Shown here piece after piece: positions 1-5,175 of a stretch of DNA of 5,175 nt. A program made the translations under genes and the position numbers. How positions within the stretch are numbered: position 1 is the stretch's first letter; every line of letters begins with the position of its first letter. The notes below the pieces were generated by a model that had not been told where the DNA came from, made no database searches, and saw nothing but the letters and a program-made list of their open reading frames with translations. This DNA is from an uncultured Eubacterium sp. (GTDB taxonomy: Bacteria; Bacillota; Clostridia; Peptostreptococcales; Anaerovoracaceae). The DNA lies in contig UQNP01000124.1 in the NCBI GenBank assembly GCA_900542385.1, positions 1-5,175 on the forward strand, written 5' to 3'.

Positions 1-3
1 TAC

Positions 4-1236
4 ATGAAAATCGGTGATTTTGCAAGAAAATACGATATAAATGTTACAACCGTAAGATATTATGTAGAACACGCTCTCCTTACGCCTGAAAGGAAAAATA
101 ATCAGTATGTTTTCAACAATTCCTGTGCGGAAGACATGGAAAAAATCATAAGATACAAATCACTGTCATTTTCCCTGGAAGAAATAGAGCTTCTTCTTTT
201 TCTCGAAAAAACATCGAAATTTAAGGACAGAATCGTACTCGATATTTTTTCAAGCATACTCAAAAATAAAAAGGAAGCGCTTGAACAGAAGAATCAATGC
301 ATAAAAAATACTATAAAAGAGCTGACTTATGAAATAGAAAATCTTCCTCATTCATGCGAATCTGCCAAGGATGACGTCAACGGTATCCCTTTTACATTCA
401 TACCTTATATGTACTGTCCGATATGCAGCTCTCCGCTGAGACTCGAATCGGCAAGCCTTTCAAACAATAAACTCACGTCAGGTGATCTTTCCTGTGCATG
501 CGGATATGAAAGCCATATAGAAGACGGCGTCATATTGTGTGACGGATATACACAGAGCACCCCTTTTAAAGCTTTTAAAAACATAGAATCCGTAGTATCC
601 ATAACCGAAGAATTCGGCAAAGAATACAGGATATTGATAGATAAGGCATATATGTGGATGTATCATCAGATACCGACCGGAGATGAACACCGTATAGTCA
701 TGGCAGGGCCGTTTACATTCAATTTTCTCCTTAAATACTGTCAGGAATTCAGCAGGAATACAACCTTTGTAATAATAGATCCATCCCTGAAACGCATATC
801 AAAGATGCAGAAGTATATGAAGGAATTCGATTTTCAGACCGTATTTATTGCCGGAACTTTGGATAAGATACCTGTTCGCAGAGAATGTATAGACATATAT
901 GCAGATGATTTCTCATCGGTAAACTGCATATTTACATACAATAAAAGTCCGTACAGATACATATCTCCCCTCATAAAAAAGAAAGGCATGGTCGCAGGCA
1001 TATTCACAGATTACGGAAAAGCTCCGAAAAGTATAATGAATTTTAAAAAAGATCATCCTGATTTTATTCCTGCTAACATGAGTCTGCCTAAAATAAAAAA
1101 GAATATCGAAGAAAACGGCATGAAATTTGCAGAAAGCAAGCTGATAGGCAAGACTTCCGGCAGAGAAAAGGAGTTCAGACGCCAGATAGACAATGAAATG
1201 ATACCTGTTTTAGGATTCAGAGCCGTTAAAAAATAG
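4..1236 (+). CDS. MerR-family regulator fused to a zinc ribbon and a degenerate methyltransferase-like domain
   Basis: Probable cytoplasmic DNA-binding regulator of 410 aa. Seen in the sequence: residues 1-70 form a MerR winged helix-turn-helix (opening MKIGDFARKY, then TTVRYY at 15-20, TPER at 27-30 and the wing around QYVF). Residues about 80-115 are Lys/Glu-rich and helical, like the MerR dimerisation coil. Residues 136-180 hold C138-x2-C141 and C164-x-C166-G followed by an IxDGVIL stretch, as in the Trm112-like zinc ribbons that precede some methyltransferases (RlmA is one comparison). Residues about 228-340 follow a Rossmann methyltransferase pattern: a strand (RIVMAG), an acidic strand end (FVIIDPS, D259), then GTLDKIP and IDIYADDF. 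The glycine-rich SAM loop is not intact, since VMAGPFTFNF stands where VLDxGCGxG is expected, so catalysis is doubtful and ligand sensing more likely (inference). The start is the canonical MerR N-terminus. Only 3 bases precede it, so its RBS and promoter lie outside the window. It is probably co-transcribed with the transporter 8 bases downstream. Confidence 0.85.
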   Translation: MKIGDFARKYDINVTTVRYYVEHALLTPERKNNQYVFNNSCAEDMEKIIRYKSLSFSLEEIELLLFLEKTSKFKDRIVLDIFSSILKNKKEALEQKNQCIKNTIKELTYEIENLPHSCESAKDDVNGIPFTFIPYMYCPICSSPLRLESASLSNNKLTSGDLSCACGYESHIEDGVILCDGYTQSTPFKAFKNIESVVSITEEFGKEYRILIDKAYMWMYHQIPTGDEHRIVMAGPFTFNFLLKYCQEFSRNTTFVIIDPSLKRISKMQKYMKEFDFQTVFIAGTLDKIPVRRECIDIYADDFSSVNCIFTYNKSPYRYISPLIKKKGMVAGIFTDYGKAPKSIMNFKKDHPDFIPANMSLPKIKKNIEENGMKFAESKLIGKTSGREKEFRRQIDNEMIPVLGFRAVKK

Positions 1237-1240
1237 GAGG
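1235..1240 (+). promoter_or_regulatory. Shine-Dalgarno AGGAGG for the MFS transporter
   Basis: A perfect AGGAGG begins inside the TAG stop codon of the MerR-type gene and lies 4 bases before the ATG at 1245. The spacing is a little short, but the next in-frame ATG (1266, Met8) has no comparable purine run, so this site supports the 1245 start. Its overlap with the upstream stop suggests translational coupling of regulator and transporter. Confidence 0.75.
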
Positions 1241-1244
1241 ATAA

Positions 1245-2513
1245 ATGCTGCCTAAAGATTCACGCATGCTTAAAGAAAACGAATATCATCCATTGCAGTT
1301 AAAGGTATTTTTCATCATGATAACCCTCTATACCTTTTATTTTACATGCAATAACAACCTTGGAGTGGCAACGGATGAAATACAGAAAAGCTTCGATTTG
1401 AACAATGCTCAGTTCGGCGTACTGTTCACCATATTCACCCTCGGATTCGGAGCCGGACAATTCTTTTCAGGCTATCTCGGCGACAGATACAGTCCTAAAA
1501 TGCTGATGTTCATAGGAGCCGTCGGCGCAACGGCAGCCAATACAGCCTTTGCCCTTTCCAGCAGTATGGCAGCATTTTGTATATGCTGGGCCGTAAATGC
1601 ACTCTCACTTGCCATGGGATGGTCTCCGGGATGCAGCATACTATTCAGGTGGATACCTAAAAAACGCTGGGGACTTTTCATGGGATTTTTTGACGCCTTT
1701 GCTTTCCTGGGAGGTATAATAATATATCCGGTAGCGGGATTTGCCATATCTTATTTTTCATGGCGCGCCGCATTCCTGATACCCGCACTTCTTCTTCTGA
1801 TATGGACTGTGGTATTTCTCATATACGTGAAAGATTCGCCGCAGCAGTATGGTTTTGAAGTTGAATGGGAGGATGAATCCTCAAGCGAAAAAGTGACCAT
1901 AAAGGATTATGCGGATGTTATGAGAAATAAACTCATAATACTCGTTTCTCTTTCGACGATATGCAGTCAGTTCGTAAGATGGGGACTCGTAAATTGGATA
2001 ATAAAGATACTGACAACGCCTGAGGAAGGCGGCGGTTTTGGAATGGTACTGTTCCTTGCTACGATAATTGCATCGGCGATGCACTGGGGAGGCGCATTTT
2101 TCTCCATACTCCTGGGACATATATCGGATACAGTGTTCAAAGGCAGCCGCTATCAGACAATAACCGCTGGATTTGTGATCAGCGGCGTCAGTCTTTTGGC
2201 GATATACTTTTTCGGACATTTTCTGATGGATATGGACGGCGGCGTATTTTTCATGGCTGCTATGCTGTTTCTCGCCGGAGGATGCATACAGGGAGTACAG
2301 GCTCCCCTTTTCAACCTTCCCGGAGATATCCTCGGAACGAGACTTGGAGGTACAGGCGTAGGGATCGTGAACGGATGGTCCTATATTGGAGCTTCCTTTG
2401 CAGGGATAACTTTAGGTTTCGTGATGGACAGCTTCGGCCTTACCTCCTGCATCATGCTGATGGCGCTCATATCCCTTGCCGGCGCCGGTATAATCCTTTT
2501 CGTCAAAAGGTAG
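1245..2513 (+). CDS. MFS transporter, OPA (GlpT/UhpT-like) family
   Basis: Predicted 422-aa inner-membrane secondary transporter with 12 hydrophobic segments in two halves, separated by a charged cytoplasmic loop at about 196-225. The first half has the major facilitator motif A, GYLGDRYSPK (76-85). The second half has the matching GHISDTVFKGSR (291-302). Family placement rests on recalled similarity to E. coli GlpT: MGWSPG at 124-129 (GlpT MGWPPC), RWIPKKRWG at 135-143, KDSPQQYG at 196-203 (GlpT RDTPQSCG), VRWGLVNW at 244-251 (GlpT LRYGILDW) and SDTVFKGSR (GlpT SDKVFRGNR). The length fits the family. One GlpT phosphate-binding arginine seems kept (R245, like R269). The other (R45) aligns with C35, so a sugar- or glycerol-phosphate substrate should not be assumed. 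The gene follows a MerR-type regulator by 8 bases and was probably paired with it for inducible transport. Its last 11 bases overlap the convergent trxB. The substrate is unknown; other organic anions or drug-like solutes are possible. Confidence 0.88.
   Translation: MLPKDSRMLKENEYHPLQLKVFFIMITLYTFYFTCNNNLGVATDEIQKSFDLNNAQFGVLFTIFTLGFGAGQFFSGYLGDRYSPKMLMFIGAVGATAANTAFALSSSMAAFCICWAVNALSLAMGWSPGCSILFRWIPKKRWGLFMGFFDAFAFLGGIIIYPVAGFAISYFSWRAAFLIPALLLLIWTVVFLIYVKDSPQQYGFEVEWEDESSSEKVTIKDYADVMRNKLIILVSLSTICSQFVRWGLVNWIIKILTTPEEGGGFGMVLFLATIIASAMHWGGAFFSILLGHISDTVFKGSRYQTITAGFVISGVSLLAIYFFGHFLMDMDGGVFFMAAMLFLAGGCIQGVQAPLFNLPGDILGTRLGGTGVGIVNGWSYIGASFAGITLGFVMDSFGLTSCIMLMALISLAGAGIILFVKR
2495..2510. 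repeat. Inverted repeat (hairpin) at the convergent gene junction
   Basis: CCTTTT-CGTC-AAAAGG is a perfect 6-bp stem with a 4-base loop, ending just before the transporter stop (2511-2513) and covering the trxB stop (2503-2505). It could act on transcripts from either direction. Neither strand has the T-tract of an intrinsic terminator after the stem, and four of the six pairs are A-T, so it is a weak terminator candidate or simply chance within overlapping coding ends. Confidence 0.3.
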
Positions 2514-3429
2514 CATCGATATATCTGCACGCTTCGATCGCCGCATTTGTTCCATCGGCTGCGGCTGTGGTAAGCTGTCTCACATTTTTGTCGCGACAGT
2601 CTCCTGCAATGAAGATACCGGGAGCAGTCGTGGCACAGTTTTCATCAGCTTTTATATAACCGTCATCATTTATATCAATATATTCTGTAAATATTTCAGT
2701 GTTCGGTTTGTGGCCTATAGCTATGAAAAGAGCATTCACCGAAATAGTTTCTTCTGCGGCCTCGATTTGAGCTGCATTCATATGTGATACTGTTACATAT
2801 TCAAGAGTGTCATTTCCTGAAATTTTTTTGATCCTGCTTTCCAGCATAAGCTCTATATTTACTTTTTTCTGCACAGCTTCAGCTAAAATATCATCTGCTC
2901 TGAAGCTGTTTCGTCTGTGTATCAGAACTACTTTGCGGCATATATCAGAAAGATACAGCGCCTCCTGGAGCGCAGAATTTCCACCTCCGATCACCGCCAC
3001 ATCTTTATTTTTGTAAAATTCTCCGTCACAGACGGCACAGAAAGATACTCCTTTTCCTGTAAATCTGTCCTCTCCTTCTATGCCCAGCTTTTTAGGCTCA
3101 GCTCCTGTGGCTATTATAACGCTTTTGCCTTCGAAGGTGCAGCCGAAAGCAGTTTTGACCGTAAAAATATTTTCTTTTTTTTCAAGAGACAAAACCTCAT
3201 CAAGTTCCAGCTGAACGGGATACTTCATGACCTGCTCCAAAAGTCTGTCGGCAAATTCCATTCCGGATACAGATCCTGCCGCCGGAAAATTTTCGACTTT
3301 CGGCGAGAATGTTATCTGCCCGCCGTAACTGTTTTTTTCTATGACTATAACTGATTTTCCTGCTCTTGCTGCATAAAGAGCGGCGGTCAGTCCCGCAGGA
3401 CCGCCGCCGATTATCATAATATCATGCAT
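2503..3429 (-). CDS. trxB: Thioredoxin-disulfide reductase (NADPH-dependent flavoprotein)
   Basis: Low-molecular-weight thioredoxin reductase of 308 aa, the usual family length, acting in the cytoplasm to pass electrons from NADPH through FAD and a redox disulfide to a thioredoxin-like partner. Seen: the N-terminal FAD dinucleotide fold GGGPAG (8-13), the second FAD motif GIFIAGDCRD (271-280) followed by RQLTTAAADG (284-293), and the catalytic pair C131-A-V-C134 followed by DG. The central NADPH domain has GGGNSA (148-153) and HRRNSFR (171-177). The HRRxxxR motif recognises the NADPH 2'-phosphate, which argues for NADPH use and against the ferredoxin-dependent or NADPH-lacking relatives. The start ATG overlaps the nrdD stop by 8 bases, with its own ribosome site inside nrdD, so the two are co-transcribed and probably translationally coupled. 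The redoxin domain fused to NrdD is the obvious partner (inference), although free thioredoxins elsewhere may also be served. The 3' end overlaps the convergent transporter gene by 11 bases. Confidence 0.96.
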   Translation of the reverse strand: MHDIMIIGGGPAGLTAALYAARAGKSVIVIEKNSYGGQITFSPKVENFPAAGSVSGMEFADRLLEQVMKYPVQLELDEVLSLEKKENIFTVKTAFGCTFEGKSVIIATGAEPKKLGIEGEDRFTGKGVSFCAVCDGEFYKNKDVAVIGGGNSALQEALYLSDICRKVVLIHRRNSFRADDILAEAVQKKVNIELMLESRIKKISGNDTLEYVTVSHMNAAQIEAAEETISVNALFIAIGHKPNTEIFTEYIDINDDGYIKADENCATTAPGIFIAGDCRDKNVRQLTTAAADGTNAAIEACRYIDATF

Positions 3430-5175
3430 GTTGTTCTCCCTGATGCTCCATTACGAACTTTCTGATCTCACCTGCTCCTGTGTACTTGCTCACTTTTCCG
3501 CCGCTGTTCACTACGAGAGTAGGCGCCTGAGTTATCTGGTATTTTTCAACGAGCTCGGCGTTTTCATCCGCTATAAGCTTTTCATAATCCACTCCTGCTT
3601 TATCAAGATACCCGTAAGCTATTCTGCAGTTTGGACATGTATTCGTAGCAAATATCATTGTTCTGTTTTCCTCATTAAGCGATACGTTTTCATCAGCGCC
3701 GCTGTTTTCGCCATCGTTTGCATTTCTCGTAAGTCTTTCATGAGTCAGAACGCTGTTTTCTATATCGTATTCTTTTCTTTCCTTATATTCCTGAGTTTTG
3801 CCTGCATTCCAGTTCTGCACCGGTCTGTAGTACCCGGTTATCCTGCTGTAGACCTCGGCATCTTCTCCGCATTCCGGACAGGTGAAATGTTCTCCGCTGA
3901 TATATCCGTGGTTTCTGCATATAGAATACGTAGGCGATATGGTGTAATAAGGAAGTCTGTAGTTTTCCGCTATCTTTCTTACGAGATTTGCCGCCGCCTG
4001 CCAGTCAGAAAGCTTCTCTCCGAGAAATGCGTGGAACACAGTGCCGGATGTATAAAGTGTCTGAAGCTCATCCTGAACGTCGAGAGCAGTGAATATATCG
4101 TCCGTATATCCTACAGGCATATGGCTGCTGTTTGTGTAGTAAGGCTCTCCTCCCGGCTCCGCCGCAGTTATGATATCCGGGAACTGTTCAACATCGTGTT
4201 TTGCCAATCTGTAGGACGTGGATTCGGCAGGTGTTGCTTCAAGATTATAAAGATCTCCGTATTCTTCCTGATAGTCCGAAAGACGCTCTCTCATATGATT
4301 GAGCACATCCTTTGAGAACTGCTGACATTTAGGATCGGTCATATCTGCACCTATCCAGTTTGCATTGAGCCCCGCTTCGTTCATCCCTACAAGTCCTATA
4401 GTCGAAAAATGATTGTCGAGAGTGCCCAGATATCTCTTGGTATAAGGATAGAGGCCTTCGTTCAGCAGCTTTGTTATTACAGTTCTCTTTATCTTAAGCG
4501 ATCTTGCCGCTATATCCATAAGATGATCCAGTTTCTTGTAAAAATCAAGTTCGTTTTCAGCCTGATAAGCTATCCTCGGCATATTTATCGTAACTACACC
4601 TATTGAGCCGGTGCTTTCTCCTGAGCCGAAGAAACCGCCGGATTTCTTTCTGAGCTCTCTGAGGTCAAGACGAAGTCTGCAGCACATCGAACGTACGTCG
4701 CTCGGCTCCATATCACTGTTTATATAATTGGAAAAGTAAGGTGTACCGTATTTTGCCGTCATCTCAAAGAGCAGCTTGTTGTTTTCGGTCGGAGACCAGT
4801 CGAAATCGCTGGTTATGGAATACGTAGGTATAGGATACTGGAATCCCCTTCCGTTGGCATCTCCTTCGATCATTATATCGATGAAGGCCTTGTTTATCAT
4901 CGCCATTTCCTTTTCACAGTCACCGTATGTGAAATCCAGCTCCTTGCCGCCGACTATCGCCGGCAGATCCTTGAGGTCGGAAGGTACGGTCCAGTCGAGA
5001 GTTATGTTGGAAAACGGAGCCTGAGTTCCCCATCTTGAAGGAGTGTTCACTCCGTATATGAAGGACTGGATACACTGTTTTACTTCCTTATAGCTGAGAT
5101 TATCCACCTTTACGAAAGGCGCCAGATAAGTATCAAAGGATGAGAAAGCCTGCGCTCCGGCCCATTCATTCTGCA
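3422..5175 (-). CDS. nrdD: Anaerobic (class III) ribonucleoside-triphosphate reductase with fused C-terminal redoxin domain; 5' end outside window
   Basis: Glycyl-radical enzyme that reduces ribonucleotides to deoxyribonucleotides without oxygen. Residue numbers here count from the GTG at 5107, which is not the true start: the frame stays open to the window edge and reads conserved NrdD sequence (NEWAGAQAFSSFDTYLAPF). About 584 residues are visible. The ATP-cone and the start of the barrel, perhaps 150-200 residues, are missing. Seen: SRWGTQAPFSNIT (24-36), the finger-loop cysteines in MCCRLRLD (C142/C143, C143 the likely thiyl site), GSIGVVTINMPR (167-178), a zinc site C397-x2-H400 with C410-x2-C413, and the glycyl-radical segment SRITGYY (G425) followed by NWNAGK. 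An acidic Asn/Gly-rich linker (about 448-481) leads to a redoxin domain (482-556) with C491-P-N-C494 and a cis-Pro-like QAPT (527-530). Such a domain is absent from the formate-using E. coli enzyme. trxB follows with an 8-base overlap, so reduction by NADPH/TrxB through the tethered redoxin is likely (inference). An NrdG activase is required but none is encoded in the window. Confidence 0.95.
   Translation of the reverse strand, partial: QNEWAGAQAFSSFDTYLAPFVKVDNLSYKEVKQCIQSFIYGVNTPSRWGTQAPFSNITLDWTVPSDLKDLPAIVGGKELDFTYGDCEKEMAMINKAFIDIMIEGDANGRGFQYPIPTYSITSDFDWSPTENNKLLFEMTAKYGTPYFSNYINSDMEPSDVRSMCCRLRLDLRELRKKSGGFFGSGESTGSIGVVTINMPRIAYQAENELDFYKKLDHLMDIAARSLKIKRTVITKLLNEGLYPYTKRYLGTLDNHFSTIGLVGMNEAGLNANWIGADMTDPKCQQFSKDVLNHMRERLSDYQEEYGDLYNLEATPAESTSYRLAKHDVEQFPDIITAAEPGGEPYYTNSSHMPVGYTDDIFTALDVQDELQTLYTSGTVFHAFLGEKLSDWQAAANLVRKIAENYRLPYYTISPTYSICRNHGYISGEHFTCPECGEDAEVYSRITGYYRPVQNWNAGKTQEYKERKEYDIENSVLTHERLTRNANDGENSGADENVSLNEENRTMIFATNTCPNCRIAYGYLDKAGVDYEKLIADENAELVEKYQITQAPTLVVNSGGKVSKYTGAGEIRKFVMEHQGEQHA
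3436..3441 (-). promoter_or_regulatory. Shine-Dalgarno AGGGAG for trxB, inside nrdD
   Basis: On the minus strand AGGGAG lies 6 bases before the trxB ATG (3429-3427) and within the last codons of nrdD. The purine run and spacing support this start, which also matches the canonical N-terminus (MHDIMIIGGGPAG). With the 8-base ATGCATGA overlap, it suggests that ribosomes finishing nrdD can begin trxB. Confidence 0.65.

Noticed and set aside
1266..1268. Alternative ATG (Met8) start for the transporter
   Set aside because: No ribosome site precedes it, whereas the ATG at 1245 has a perfect AGGAGG just upstream.
1881..2219. Minus-strand open frame of 112 codons opposite the transporter
   Set aside because: It is antisense to clear transmembrane coding sequence, with a low-quality composition and no recognisable motif.
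2479..2488. Perfect 10-bp palindrome CCGGCGCCGG near the end of the transporter gene
   Set aside because: It encodes part of the ordinary small-residue stretch of the last transmembrane helix, has no room for a hairpin loop and no second copy was seen, so chance is sufficient.
2282..2659. Plus-strand open frame of 125 codons spanning the transporter end and trxB
   Set aside because: It is out of frame with the transporter and antisense to the end of trxB. The Arg-rich product has no family features, and the in-frame genes explain the sequence.
2917..3354. Plus-strand open frame of 145 codons opposite trxB
   Set aside because: It is antisense to the FAD and NADPH domains of trxB and has no motif of its own.
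3428..4315. Plus-strand open frame of 295 codons opposite nrdD
   Set aside because: It lies wholly antisense to well-conserved NrdD sequence. Its product is Ser/Arg/Cys/Phe-rich with no recognisable domain, so it is a codon-usage shadow.
5105..5107. GTG as the start codon of nrdD
   Set aside because: Conserved NrdD residues continue in frame upstream to the window edge, so this GTG encodes an internal valine.

Overview
The window holds four protein-coding genes in two convergent pairs, packed with almost no non-coding DNA. Codon use is rich in ATA (Ile) and AGA (Arg), base composition is moderately AT-rich, and a class III (oxygen-sensitive) ribonucleotide reductase is present. Together these suggest an anaerobic member of the Firmicutes/Clostridia. 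That placement is inference; no rRNA or other phylogenetic marker is present.

Left pair, plus strand (about 4-2513). The first gene encodes a MerR-family DNA-binding protein. Its C-terminal part looks like a Trm112-type zinc ribbon followed by a degenerate class I methyltransferase fold. Eight bases downstream, with a strong AGGAGG overlapping the regulator's stop codon, is a 12-helix major facilitator transporter of the organophosphate:phosphate antiporter (OPA, GlpT/UhpT) family. The two form a regulator-transporter operon whose ligand is unknown.

Right pair, minus strand (5175 down to 2503). The promoter-proximal gene is the anaerobic ribonucleoside-triphosphate reductase nrdD. It runs off the right edge of the window, so its N-terminus is missing. 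It carries an extra C-terminal thioredoxin/glutaredoxin-like domain with a CPNC active site, joined by an acidic Asn/Gly-rich linker. Its stop overlaps the start of trxB (thioredoxin reductase, CAVC active site, NADPH-type HRRxxxR motif) by 8 bases. The operon therefore appears to encode a full electron path: NADPH to TrxB to the tethered redoxin to the NrdD active site. This is the thiol-dependent alternative to formate-driven class III reductases.

The two operons meet tail to tail with an 11-base overlap of the transporter and trxB coding ends. A 6-bp hairpin without a T-tract lies across the junction. No RNA genes, mobile elements, CRISPR arrays or intergenic stretches over 300 bases were seen. 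The most interesting items are the MerR/zinc-ribbon/methyltransferase-like fusion, the transporter's apparent loss of one of the two phosphate-binding arginines of GlpT, and the nrdD-redoxin fusion coupled to trxB.
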